NCBI RefSeq assembly: GCF_047739745.1
Contig: NZ_JBLLVA010000021.1
Location: 32,887-96,886, forward strand
Length of the DNA: 64,000 bases
Source of the DNA: Pseudaminobacter sp047739745
GTDB taxonomy: Bacteria; Pseudomonadota; Alphaproteobacteria; Rhizobiales; Rhizobiaceae
Reading direction: 5' to 3'
In this document: positions 52,063-60,715 of the stretch, piece by piece
Position numbering within the stretch: the first letter of the stretch is position 1
Layout: every line of letters starts with the position of its first letter
The notes under the pieces: model-generated
The model's database searches: none
Seen by the model: the letters and a program-made list of their open reading frames with translations, nothing else
Told to the model about the DNA's origin: nothing
Made by a program: the position numbers and the translations under genes

Positions 52063-53033
52063 CCATGGCGCCCGACCCGCTGCGCAGAAATCTCCTCAAG
52101 GTCATGGCCTTGTTCGGCGCCGGCGCGGCAATCGCTCCATGCCTTGGAAGCAGTTCGAATGCTGCCGGCAAGGAGCGTGAATTCACGCTCGAGCAGATCG
52201 CCGACGGCGTCTATTCGTTTTCCGGTGCCTATGAACTGGTGTCCGAAGAAAACCAGGGCGCCATCTGCAATCTCGGTCTGATCGTCGGCAATGAAGCGGC
52301 GGCGGTGATCGACAGCGGCGGCAGCATCGCCGAGGCAAAGTCGTTCATCGCCGCGATCCGCAAGATCACCGACAAGCCGGTGCGTTATGTTGTCAACACC
52401 CACATGCACCCAGATCATCTGTTCGGCAACGCGGCGTTCCGCGACATCGGCGCCGTGGTGGTGGGCCACCACAACTTGCCGCGTGCGCTCGAAGCGCGAG
52501 GCGCATTCTATCTGAAAAGCTATCGCGAACAGCTTGGCGAGGCCCTGATGAGGGACATCGAGATCGTTCCTCCGTCCCTAACGGTCGACAAGCGGCTGGA
52601 ACTCGACCTCGGCGGGCGTCGCATCGAGCTGCGCGCCTGGGAAGCGGCTCACACGGACAATGATCTGACGGTGTTCGACACCGCGAGCCGCACGTTGTTC
52701 GCCGGCGATCTGGTCTTCATGGGACATCTGCCGACGCTTGACGGCTCACTTCTCGGATGGCTTCGCCAGACCCCCGAGCTTCGGACCATCGAGGCAGCCC
52801 GCGTCGTTCCCGGTCACGGCCCTGCCTCTGCCCCTTGGCCCGCCGCATTGGAAGCGCAGACGCGCTATTTCGAGGCGCTGGCGGCCGATATTCGCAAGGC
52901 AATCTCCAAGGGCCAGCCCCTGGCGGAGGCGGTCAAGACCGCCGGATCGGGTGCCCGCGATGACTGGTCGTTGTTCGACGAATACAATGAACGCAACGCC
53001 ACTGCCGCCTATGCCGAGCTCGAATGGGAATGA
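52059..53033 (+). CDS. quinoprotein relay system zinc metallohydrolase (MBL fold)
   Basis: A 324-residue protein with a Tat-like leader (MAPDPLRRNLLKVMALFGAG). The metallo-beta-lactamase motif is VVNTHMHPDHLFGNAAF, near residue 110, with later HTDNDLTVF and RVVPGHGPA completing the Zn site. Proteins of this type co-occur with SoxYZ-like carriers and quinoprotein dehydrogenases (described as quinoprotein relay system metallohydrolases). It likely acts in the periplasm. Substrate unknown. Confidence 0.87.
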   Translation: MTMAPDPLRRNLLKVMALFGAGAAIAPCLGSSSNAAGKEREFTLEQIADGVYSFSGAYELVSEENQGAICNLGLIVGNEAAAVIDSGGSIAEAKSFIAAIRKITDKPVRYVVNTHMHPDHLFGNAAFRDIGAVVVGHHNLPRALEARGAFYLKSYREQLGEALMRDIEIVPPSLTVDKRLELDLGGRRIELRAWEAAHTDNDLTVFDTASRTLFAGDLVFMGHLPTLDGSLLGWLRQTPELRTIEAARVVPGHGPASAPWPAALEAQTRYFEALAADIRKAISKGQPLAEAVKTAGSGARDDWSLFDEYNERNATAAYAELEWE

Positions 53034-53234
53034 GTTGCACTTTCGGTCGTGGTGACGAGTAAGGGCAGTTCGTTGCCAATCGGCCGATCCTGGCTTATTG
53101 TTCCAGCGCGCTGGGCACCACGGCCAGCATGTCACGACTGTCCGGACGATATGCTGAAGCTTTGATTGCGCGTGTTCGCTTGTGCGGGGGAACCGTTGAT
53201 GGCGAATGCGCAATGGGTATCGTGGAGGCATGAA

Positions 53235-54095
53235 ATGCGAGATTTCCGACATGGCCGCCGGCGGACGATCGTTTCAGGCATTGCAGCCCTTATACTGGCA
53301 GTAGCCGGATTGAGCGGGGGTTTGCCCGGAACAGCCCACGCCGAGAGCGCCAACATACGGTCGAGCAATATCTGGGACGGGCTGAAGACCGACGTGTTCG
53401 GCGACAAGGCCATCCAGACCGACACCGGCATCGTGCGTCTCGACGCACCGAAGCGTGCGCAAGACGCAGCACTCGTTCCGGTCGATATCTTCGTCGATCC
53501 GAAGAAGGCGCCCGAAGGCTTGAAGGCGCTGACCCTGATCGTCGACGTGAACCCCTCGCCCGTCGCCGCGACATTCAAGTTCGGAAACGACGCCGGCGTG
53601 ACGCATCTGGCAACCCGGCTGCGCGTTGACGACTATTCGTTCATACGGGTGATCGCCGAGACCCCGGACGGCAAGCTCCATATGGCGGAAACCTTCGTCA
53701 AGGCATCCGGCGGATGTTCCGCGCCGGCCGTCAAGAACGCGGCCGAAGCCAGGAAGACCATGGGCCAGATGAAGCTGCGTCAGTTCAGCCAGGCGGAATC
53801 CGCCGATGGTGCGTCACAGGAATTGCAGGTGATGATCCGTCACCCCAACAATTCCGGTCTGCAGAAAGACCCGCTGACGCACTATTTCATTCCGCCGCAC
53901 TTCATCCATCAACTGACCGTTTCGCAAGGTGACCGGCCGATCTTCAGCATGGAAGGCGGAATCTCCATTTCGGAGGATCCAAACTTCCGGTTCGACTACA
54001 AGTCGGATGGAAAAGGCGAAATCCGCGTCGAGGCGACAGACACCAAGGGCCAGGTGTTCGGCGACAAGTGGCCGCTGGAAGCGGCCGGCCTCTAA
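53235..54095 (+). CDS. quinoprotein dehydrogenase-associated SoxYZ-like carrier
   Basis: A 286-residue secreted protein; start MRDFRHGRRRT with GGAGG upstream, signal peptide ends AHA. The first half is SoxY-like and ends with ASGGCSAPAVKN, whose Cys corresponds to the sulfur-carrying SoxY Cys; the second half is SoxZ-like (LQVMIRHPNNSGLQKDPLTH). In sulfur oxidisers SoxYZ carries sulfur; this fused form is linked to PQQ dehydrogenases. No soxABCD gene is present, so a different cargo is probable. Confidence 0.9.
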   Translation: MRDFRHGRRRTIVSGIAALILAVAGLSGGLPGTAHAESANIRSSNIWDGLKTDVFGDKAIQTDTGIVRLDAPKRAQDAALVPVDIFVDPKKAPEGLKALTLIVDVNPSPVAATFKFGNDAGVTHLATRLRVDDYSFIRVIAETPDGKLHMAETFVKASGGCSAPAVKNAAEARKTMGQMKLRQFSQAESADGASQELQVMIRHPNNSGLQKDPLTHYFIPPHFIHQLTVSQGDRPIFSMEGGISISEDPNFRFDYKSDGKGEIRVEATDTKGQVFGDKWPLEAAGL

Positions 54096-54121
54096 CTTAG
54101 GGCTTCATGCAAGCTTGGACA

Positions 54122-54140
54122 GCCGGGCTTTATGCCCGGC
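54122..54140. terminator. short stem-loop after the SoxYZ-like gene
   Basis: GCCGGGC-TTTAT-GCCCGGC, a 7-bp stem between the convergent SoxYZ-like gene and the small Cys-rich gene. No U-run follows, so this is a moderate candidate. Confidence 0.55.
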
Positions 54141-54175
54141 GGTCGACGGAACCGGCGGTCGCAGAGCAACGCAAC

Positions 54176-54520
54176 TCAGAAGCAGCGCATGTCGGCTTCC
54201 GCCTGCGCCCGCTTCAATTCGGTGCTTTTCGCCTTCGCCGGCGCGCTTTCGCGGAACAGGCCGGCTGCCTCACCGGTGGTAAGCGACATTCGCTTGAACG
54301 TTTCAGCGGCCACATAATCCTCATACGGCACGATCGACGAGATCACGTCTATGGAGCAGGAGCACCGTTCGAGCATCTCGTTGGTTTCGCCGTTGGATTT
54401 CATGCAGCCGAAGACATAGTCGGCAAGGGCTGCAGTCGGATAGTCGTTGGCGGCATATGACGGCCAGGCGCCGGCAAAAACCAGGCTCGCCGCAAGCAGA
54501 ATCCGCAATCGCGAAATCAT
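54176..54520 (-). CDS. small secreted Cys-rich protein of the xox region
   Basis: A 114-residue protein with GGGAGGAAGA before the ATG and a signal peptide ending SYAA (residues 1-24). The mature part has Cys residues in LADYVFGCMKSNGETNEMLE, RCSCSIDVISSIVPY and a final MRCF, five mature residues or so in all, suited to disulfides or metal. It is convergent with the SoxYZ-like gene and divergent from xoxF. No family function is known; conserved position in methylotroph quinoprotein clusters is what I recall, not a checked result. Confidence 0.72.
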   Translation of the reverse strand: MISRLRILLAASLVFAGAWPSYAANDYPTAALADYVFGCMKSNGETNEMLERCSCSIDVISSIVPYEDYVAAETFKRMSLTTGEAAGLFRESAPAKAKSTELKRAQAEADMRCF

Positions 54521-55202
54521 GGTGATCTTCCTCCCAAGGCTCGGATGAGGCGTTGCAGATGATGCGCGTGAGGATGAGCAGGCAATATAAGACCAAAGGA
54601 GGATGGCCCTCAAGACCGAGCAGAGGCTGGCGAAAACCGGACAACCCCGGCTCGCTCCCGAATTTTCCGTCCGGCGGATTCGGATCTATTCAGCTTGCGC
54701 AGATGTTATCGAGCGATATCGGCTTGCGAGGCACCCGATCGCCTCCAAGCAGCGCCTTCGCAGACTACAACAAGGCGCGTTGAAGAACTGCTTCGAAAAC
54801 GTCACTCATATAAATATTATTCATACTTCTATGCATGCCCATCAAGGCCAATTTTGATAATAGTTATTCTAGAATGAATCTTTTATCAGAAGAACATTCA
54901 ATTATTATTGCGTTGCAGTATAATATCTACCGCATTGCAGCATAAACCTACCCGTTTGTGCTTGCCATGGTCAACTTTCTGACATAGCCTTTCCTTGTTT
55001 CCGGCTTCAAAGGGCGTCACCGTCACTAGGGAGCGGCGACAGTCTTTCGTAGGCCAAGTGGGATGGGCGGTAATGGTGCCCTCCGCTCATCTGGCTTAGG
55101 TCGTGACACGCTGCCGGAAATACTTCCCCCGCATGAATCGCTTGGGCAAGCCCTCGTGGGCGAGGTGAGTGATTCGCCATTGTGAACCTCGGGAGGACTT
55201 TG
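54521..55202. promoter_or_regulatory. xoxF upstream region with AT-rich promoter and tandem 14-bp repeats
   Basis: No gene is seen. Between 54780 and 54950 the DNA is markedly AT-rich against its surroundings. It holds two direct repeats, GCGTTGCAGTATAA (54910-54923) and GCATTGCAGCATAA (54932-54945), 22 bp apart, that is two helical turns. GGGAGGA (55191-55197) is the xoxF ribosome binding site. The repeats are a likely site for an activator of xoxF. Confidence 0.6.
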
Positions 55203-57104
55203 ATGCGTGTACTAAACAAGGCTACCTACATTCTGACGACTGCGGCGTTTCTGGCGTGCGGCGCGTCGTCTGGTGCACTGGCAAATGAAGACCTGGCCAA
55301 ACTGGCCGCCGATGCCAAGAACTGGGCAATGCCGACAGGCGACTATGCGAATACCCGTTTTTCCAAGCTGAACCAGATCACCAAGGAGAATGTGAAGGAC
55401 CTGCAGGTCAAATGGACTTTCTCAACCGGCGTGCTGCGTGGGCACGAAGGCGGACCGTTGATCATCGGCGACGTCATGTATGTGCACACGCCGTTCCCGA
55501 ACATCGTCTATGCGCTCGACCTCAACAATGACGGCAAGATTCTGTGGAAGTACGAGCCCAAGCAGGACCCGAACGTTATCCCCATCATGTGCTGCGATAC
55601 GGTCAATCGCGGTGTCGCCTATGGCGACGGCAAGATCATCCTGAACCAGGCCGACACGACGGTCGTGGCGCTCGATGCCAAGACCGGTAAAGTCGCCTGG
55701 TCGGTCAAGAACGGCGACCAGATTGACGGCAGCAAGGGCGAATCCGGCACGTCCGCGCCGATGGTCGTCAAGGATAAGGTCATCATCGGCGTATCAGGCG
55801 CCGAATTCGGTGTTCGCGGCTGGATCGCCGCCTACAATCTGAAGGATGGCTCGCTGGCGTGGAAGGCCTATTCCACCGGGCCGGACGCCGAGACGCTCAT
55901 CGACCCGGAAAAAACCACGCATCTCGGCAAGCCTGTCGGCAAGGATTCCGGCATGAACACCTGGGAAGGCGAGCAGTGGAAGACCGGTGGCGGAACGACC
56001 TGGGGCTGGTACTCCTATGATCCGGAGCTGAACCTGATCTATTACGGAACCGGCAATCCATCGACCTGGAACCCGGTACAGCGCCCCGGCGACAATCGCT
56101 GGTCGATGACCCTCATGGCCCGCGATGCCGACACCGGCATGGCCAAATGGCTCTACCAGATGACGCCGCACGACGAGTGGGACTATGACGGCATCAACGA
56201 GAACATTCTCGTCGACGACATGGAGGTCAACGGCGCCAAGCACGACGTTCTGGTGCACTTCGACCGCAACGGCTTCGCCTACACGCTGGATCGCGGCACG
56301 GGCGAGCTTCTCGTCGCCAAGAAGTACGATCCGACGGTGAACTGGGCCACCGAAGTCGTCATGGACAAGAACAGCGACCAATATGGCCGCCCGCAGGTCG
56401 TGGCGAAATATTCGACCCAGCAGAACGGTGAAGACACCAACACCACCGGCGTATGCCCGGCGGCACTTGGCACCAAGGACCAGCAACCGGCGGCCTATTC
56501 GCCGAAGACCGGCCTGTTCTACGTGCCGACCAACCATGTCTGCATGGACTATGAGCCTTATCGGGTAAGCTACACCGCCGGACAGCCCTATGTCGGCGCG
56601 ACGGTTTCCATGTATCCGACCCCGAACAGCCATGGCGGCATGGGCAACTTCATCGCCTGGGATGCGGCAAAGGGTGAGATCGTCTGGTCTGTCCCCGAGC
56701 AGTTCTCGGTCTGGTCGGGCGCGCTTGCCACCGACGGCGACGTTGTCTTCTACGGCACGCTGGAAGGCTACATCAAGGCGGTCGATACCGACGGCAAGGA
56801 GCTTTACAAGTTCAAGACCCCGTCGGGCATCATCGGCAACATCACCACCTATGAGCATGGCGGCAAGCAGTACATCGCCGTTCTCTCCGGTGTTGGCGGC
56901 TGGGCTGGCATCGGCCTCGCCGGCGGCCTTCTGTCGCCTGAGAACGCGGCGGCTTGGCAAACTGCTGTCTCCGGTGAGAACGCGCCGACCGACGAAGCGA
57001 CCAGCGTTGGAACGGCCGGCCTTGGCGCGGTTGGCGGTTATGCCGCGCTTGCCGACTATACGACGCTCGGCGGCCAGCTGACCGTCTTCGGTCTTCCGGA
57101 CTGA
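55203..57104 (+). CDS. xoxF: lanthanide-dependent methanol dehydrogenase XoxF
   Basis: A 633-residue periplasmic PQQ quinoprotein with signal peptide (residues 1-28). The vicinal disulfide is Cys130-Cys131. Metal/active-site residues fit Glu201 (GAEFGVRG), Asn285 (GTGNPSTW) and Asp327 in HDEWDYDGINE. Asp329, two residues later, is the extra Asp diagnostic of the lanthanide form; MxaF has Ala there. It oxidises methanol to formaldehyde (or formate), passing electrons to XoxG. Sequence looks like the XoxF5 type. xoxG and xoxJ follow. Confidence 0.98.
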   Translation: MRVLNKATYILTTAAFLACGASSGALANEDLAKLAADAKNWAMPTGDYANTRFSKLNQITKENVKDLQVKWTFSTGVLRGHEGGPLIIGDVMYVHTPFPNIVYALDLNNDGKILWKYEPKQDPNVIPIMCCDTVNRGVAYGDGKIILNQADTTVVALDAKTGKVAWSVKNGDQIDGSKGESGTSAPMVVKDKVIIGVSGAEFGVRGWIAAYNLKDGSLAWKAYSTGPDAETLIDPEKTTHLGKPVGKDSGMNTWEGEQWKTGGGTTWGWYSYDPELNLIYYGTGNPSTWNPVQRPGDNRWSMTLMARDADTGMAKWLYQMTPHDEWDYDGINENILVDDMEVNGAKHDVLVHFDRNGFAYTLDRGTGELLVAKKYDPTVNWATEVVMDKNSDQYGRPQVVAKYSTQQNGEDTNTTGVCPAALGTKDQQPAAYSPKTGLFYVPTNHVCMDYEPYRVSYTAGQPYVGATVSMYPTPNSHGGMGNFIAWDAAKGEIVWSVPEQFSVWSGALATDGDVVFYGTLEGYIKAVDTDGKELYKFKTPSGIIGNITTYEHGGKQYIAVLSGVGGWAGIGLAGGLLSPENAAAWQTAVSGENAPTDEATSVGTAGLGAVGGYAALADYTTLGGQLTVFGLPD

Positions 57105-57124
57105 CGCTTCGGAAGTGACCGGCT

Positions 57125-57190
57125 AACGCCTGCCAGGCAGGCAGGCGTCGAAAACGAGAGCCCGGAACATCGGAACTCGCTTCCGGGCGC
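57125..57190 (+). terminator. stem-loops after xoxF
   Basis: Two inverted repeats lie in the xoxF-xoxG gap: CGCCTGCC/GGCAGGCG (57126-57147) and GAGCCCGGAA/TTCCGGGCGCTC (57160-57192). They may reduce read-through or stabilise the xoxF transcript so that XoxF is made in excess over XoxG. Confidence 0.5.
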
Positions 57191-57278
57191 TCGCGTTCGC
57201 ACCGAATATCTACATGCTCCCCCTGCAGCGTTCAGACTACGGGCGTTGCGACATGCTGTGACAAACACGAGGTTTTGA

Positions 57279-57797
57279 ATGTCAGTCCGCATCGCATTTC
57301 CAGCTCTCGCTCTGCTTCTCCTCACCGGCGGCCTTGGCCCTGCTCAGGCCGACGACAAGGCCGCTGCCGCGGTCGCCTCCGAGGAGGGCGGGAAATATTT
57401 CGATGCCGACGGCAACCCGACCTTCAAGTTCGAGAACGGCGAGGTGGACTGGTACACATTCAGCGGCTACCGCCGCTATCATTCGGATTGCCATGTTTGT
57501 CATGGGCCTGACGGCGTCGGCTCCAGCTATGCCCCGGCACTGGCCACCTCATTGAAGACGATGGACTACGGAACCTTCATTTCCATCGTCGCGGAGGGCC
57601 GCAAGAATGTCGGCGGCGGCAAGGAAAGCGTCATGCCGGCCTTTGGCGACAACAAGAACGTCTATTGCTACATGGATGACCTCTACGTCTATTTGCGCGC
57701 ACGCGCGGTGGGCGACCTGCCGCGTGGCCGCCCGCCCAAAAAGGCTGACAAGCCCGAAGGCGCCAAGGAACACGAAGCTTCCTGCATGGGTGGATGA
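57279..57797 (+). CDS. xoxG: XoxG cytochrome c, electron acceptor of XoxF
   Basis: A 172-residue periplasmic cytochrome; signal peptide ends AQA near residue 25. Heme site is HSDCHVCHGPDGVGSSYAP. Two further Cys (NVYCYMDD and ASCMGG) make four, as in the methanol-metabolism type cytochrome. A Met ligand probably lies in ESVMPAFGDN. The stop overlaps the xoxJ ATG. Confidence 0.95.
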   Translation: MSVRIAFPALALLLLTGGLGPAQADDKAAAAVASEEGGKYFDADGNPTFKFENGEVDWYTFSGYRRYHSDCHVCHGPDGVGSSYAPALATSLKTMDYGTFISIVAEGRKNVGGGKESVMPAFGDNKNVYCYMDDLYVYLRARAVGDLPRGRPPKKADKPEGAKEHEASCMGG

Positions 57798-58663
57798 CGA
57801 TGGCCCGACGCAACCTCATCGGCTTCAAACCGGCCATCGCGGCCATTGCGATGGCCGCCGCCCTGCCCGGCACGGCCTTCGCACAGGGCGCCGGCCTGGG
57901 TGCCGCGGGCGAACTCGTCGATCCGGAGGTGCTGCGCGTTTGCGCCGATCCGTCGAACATGCCTTTCACCGACAAGAACGGCCAAGGCTTCGAGAACAAG
58001 CTGGCCGAACTTGTCGCGGCCAAGCTCGGCCGCAAATCGGTTTCCTACACATGGTTTCCGATGGTGATGGGCTTCGTGCGCAACACGCTGCGGGCCAATC
58101 GCTGCGACATCATCATGGGCTATGCCCAGGGCGACGAACTGGTGCAGAACACCAACGCCTATTACCGCTCGACCTATGTCTTGGTCTATCCCAAGGGCGG
58201 CGACCTCGACGGAGTCGACACGATCGAGGATCCGAAGCTGGCCGACAAGAAGATCGGCGTCGTTGGCGGCACCCCGCCCTCGGCGAACATGGCGGCCGCC
58301 AAGCTCATGCGTAATGCGAAGATCTACCCGCTGTCTGTCGACACGCGGATTGCGCCATCGATGGCCGAACTGATGATCAAGGACATGCAAAGCGGCCTCA
58401 TCGATGCGGCCGTCCTGTGGGGACCGATGGCCGGCTACTATGTGAAAGAGGCCAAGGCCGACCTGGCGATCGTTCCGCTGGTGAAGGAGAAGGTCGGGTC
58501 GCGAATGTCCTACCGCATCACCATGGGGGTGCGTCCGTCCGATCAGGAATGGAAGCGCACGCTCAACAAGTTCATCAGGGAAAACCAGGACGAGATCAAC
58601 AAGCTCCTGCTTGAGTACAACGTGCCGCTGCTCGACGAACAGGACAGACCGATCACGCAATAG
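57794..58663 (+). CDS. xoxJ: XoxJ periplasmic binding protein
   Basis: A 289-residue secreted protein; signal peptide ends AFA near residue 30. It starts LRVCADPSNMPFTDKNGQGF, then CDIIMGYAQGDELVQNTNAY and IAPSMAELMIKDMQSG, as in the quinoprotein dehydrogenase-associated binding proteins. XoxJ is needed for XoxF activity in methylotrophs, probably in apo-enzyme activation; no transport partner is required. Confidence 0.94.
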   Translation: MTMARRNLIGFKPAIAAIAMAAALPGTAFAQGAGLGAAGELVDPEVLRVCADPSNMPFTDKNGQGFENKLAELVAAKLGRKSVSYTWFPMVMGFVRNTLRANRCDIIMGYAQGDELVQNTNAYYRSTYVLVYPKGGDLDGVDTIEDPKLADKKIGVVGGTPPSANMAAAKLMRNAKIYPLSVDTRIAPSMAELMIKDMQSGLIDAAVLWGPMAGYYVKEAKADLAIVPLVKEKVGSRMSYRITMGVRPSDQEWKRTLNKFIRENQDEINKLLLEYNVPLLDEQDRPITQ

Positions 58664-58714
58664 AACCGTGTGCGCAGCAGGCTGCCTTAGCGGATTTGGC
58701 GAAAGCCGAAGGCA

Positions 58715-59269
58715 ATGAAGGGAAAGGAAATAATCGTGCTGCTCCTGGCGGGCCTTCTTGGTTCACTGCACTCTCCCGTCTTGGCCGGGGGCGTGAACGA
58801 GCCCGCCGACTACCGCATGGACGAGTACAGGGCTCCGGTTCCCGACACGCTGAAGGGCGCGCGCGTGGTGACCACACAGGAGGCTGAAACCCTGTGGCGC
58901 AACAAGGAGGCGGTGTTCATCGACGTCATGCCGAACACACCGAAGCCGGCGGGCCTGCCGGCCGGCACGATTTGGCATGACAAGGTCAGAAAGGACATTC
59001 CCGGGAGCATCTGGCTCGCCAATGTCGGTTACGGCGCGCTGACCCCCGAACAGGCGGCATATTTCCGTGAGGCGCTTGCCGCGAACACCTCCGGTAAGGC
59101 GACGCCTATCCTGTTCTACTGCATGACCGATTGCTGGATGTCATGGAACGCCGCCAAGCGGGCCATCGAATGGGGATATGAATCGGTGATCTGGTATCCC
59201 CTTGGCGTCGATGGCTGGGAGCAAGCCGGGTTGCCGCTGGAGGAAAGGAGGCCGCTGGTGGAGCCCTGA
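58715..59269 (+). CDS. PQQ-dependent catabolism-associated CXXXCW rhodanese-like protein
   Basis: A 184-residue secreted protein (signal peptide ends LAGG near residue 25). Rhodanese-like fold with ILFYCMTDCWMSWNAAKRAI: the spacing read here is Cys-Met-Thr-Asp-Cys-Trp. The family travels with PQQ-alcohol dehydrogenases. A sulfur or thiol-redox role is plausible, perhaps with the SoxYZ-like protein. It begins 52 bp after xoxJ. Confidence 0.88.
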   Translation: MKGKEIIVLLLAGLLGSLHSPVLAGGVNEPADYRMDEYRAPVPDTLKGARVVTTQEAETLWRNKEAVFIDVMPNTPKPAGLPAGTIWHDKVRKDIPGSIWLANVGYGALTPEQAAYFREALAANTSGKATPILFYCMTDCWMSWNAAKRAIEWGYESVIWYPLGVDGWEQAGLPLEERRPLVEP

Positions 59270-59451
59270 AGGCTCGATTTCCATATTCAAGACACTATAT
59301 TTGTTTAACTCCAGTTTCAGAACCTGATCTCTCATTTGTCCATTTGCGTAACTTGTACGTGACTCGATGGACAGGGCCATTGCGCAACGGTGCCGCTGCA
59401 ATGGCCGCAACCGGAATCGGCTTCTCAGGGGCCGATGCAAAGGAGGAAAGA

Positions 59452-59547
59452 ATGAAGAAAAGCTGGACGAAACCTACCATGTGCCAGGTTGCGGCAGGCA
59501 TGGAGATTTCACGCTATCTGCCTGCTGAAATCACTCCCAAGAAGTAA
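59452..59547 (+). CDS. pqqA: PQQ precursor peptide PqqA
   Basis: A 31-residue peptide too short for most gene finders: MKKSWTKPTMCQVAAGMEIS then RYLPAEITPKK. Glu18 and Tyr22, in EISRY, are the residues that PqqE cross-links and that become PQQ. AGGAGGAAAG gives a strong ribosome binding site. The 182-bp upstream gap is AT-rich and probably holds its promoter. Confidence 0.97.
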   Translation: MKKSWTKPTMCQVAAGMEISRYLPAEITPKK

Positions 59548-59555
59548 GCCGCGAG

Positions 59556-59586
59556 GGTGCGTGTCTCTGTGAAGGAGACACGCACC
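59556..59586 (+). terminator. perfect 12-bp hairpin between pqqA and pqqB
   Basis: GGTGCGTGTCTC-TGTGAAG-GAGACACGCACC, with no strong U-run after it. Such hairpins follow pqqA in other bacteria and keep the pqqA message much more abundant than pqqBCDE. Confidence 0.8.
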
Positions 59587-59779
59587 TGTTCGGCGGGGGC
59601 GTGACCGTCTGAGGCATTGCAAGGCAGCACCGATCCTGATCGGACGGCGGTGCTGCGCAGAGGGCTGTTGTGGACCGCAGCGAGTCCCTCTTTGGCGAAA
59701 GGCGCTACTCTCACCTCCAAGCGCAGCTTAAGGCAGGCGCGTTCAGCCGCGCATGTCGATGAATTCAGATGGATGTCCT

Positions 59780-60715
59780 ATGCGCGTGAAGATCGTCGGA
59801 TCGGCGGCCGGGGGTGGCTTCCCGCAATGGAACTGCAATTATCGGCTGAGCCGAGCCGCCAGAGCCGGTGCGGCGGGCGTCAAGGCCCGCACGCAGTCCA
59901 GCCTGGCGGTTTCCGCCGATGGCGAGCGCTGGGTGCTGATCAACGCCTCACCCGATATCCGCCAGCAGATTGCCGAAAACCCACAATTGCAACCGCAGGC
60001 TGATGCCCCCTTGCGGTCCACGCCGATCCGCGCGGTCGTGCTGACCAATGCCGATGTCGATCATATCGCCGGCTTGCTCAGCCTGCGCGAGCGCCAGCCC
60101 TTCGCCATCTATGCGACAAGACAGGTATTGGCGGCGCTCGATGCCAATTCCATCTTCTCGGTTCTCGATCCGGCCATCGTTCCACGCCGCATCCTTCAGG
60201 AGAACAGTGAATTCGCCATCCGCGATGCGGATGGAAATGACACCGGCGTGCGCATGGAGGTTTTCGCCGTGCCGGGGAAAGTCGCGCTCTTTCTGGAAAA
60301 TCCGAACCTGCCCGATGCAAATTACGGCTCCGAGGAAGGGGACACCATTGCGGTGCGCTTGCCTGGCCGGTCCGGTCGCGCGCTGTTTTATGTTCCCGCC
60401 TGCGCGCGCATCGATGACCGCTTGCGAGCGCGTCTTTCCGGCGCTTCATGCGTCCTGTTCGACGGAACCGTCTATACCGACGACGAGATGATCACGGCTG
60501 GCGTTGGCGCGAAAACAGGGGGGCGCATGGGCCATCTTGCCATGTCGGGCGAGGACGGCTCGATCGCCGGCCTGGCGGATCTGGATATCGGCCGTCGAAT
60601 CTTCGTCCACATCAACAACACCAATCCGGTTCTTGACGAAAATTCGGCCGAACACGCAGCAGTCAGGGAAGCCGGCTGGGAAGTCGGCCATGACGGGATG
60701 GAGATCGAGCTGTGA
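59780..60715 (+). CDS. pqqB: PQQ biosynthesis protein PqqB
   Basis: A 311-residue metallo-beta-lactamase-fold protein; MRVKIVGSAAGGGFPQWNCN is the classic start, so 59780 is preferred to an ATG at 59753. TNADVDHIAGLLSLRER carries the DxDH variant of the metal motif. PqqB is an Fe-dependent hydroxylase acting on the cross-linked Glu-Tyr. GTGA overlap with pqqC. Confidence 0.97.
   Translation: MRVKIVGSAAGGGFPQWNCNYRLSRAARAGAAGVKARTQSSLAVSADGERWVLINASPDIRQQIAENPQLQPQADAPLRSTPIRAVVLTNADVDHIAGLLSLRERQPFAIYATRQVLAALDANSIFSVLDPAIVPRRILQENSEFAIRDADGNDTGVRMEVFAVPGKVALFLENPNLPDANYGSEEGDTIAVRLPGRSGRALFYVPACARIDDRLRARLSGASCVLFDGTVYTDDEMITAGVGAKTGGRMGHLAMSGEDGSIAGLADLDIGRRIFVHINNTNPVLDENSAEHAAVREAGWEVGHDGMEIEL

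Noticed and set aside
53235..54095. Thiosulfate oxidation (sox) locus
   Set aside because: Only the fused SoxYZ-like gene occurs and it sits with quinoprotein genes; no soxABCD.
55794..56960. 388-codon minus-strand frame in xoxF
   Set aside because: XoxF is certain by motifs; the other strand frame is a codon-bias shadow.
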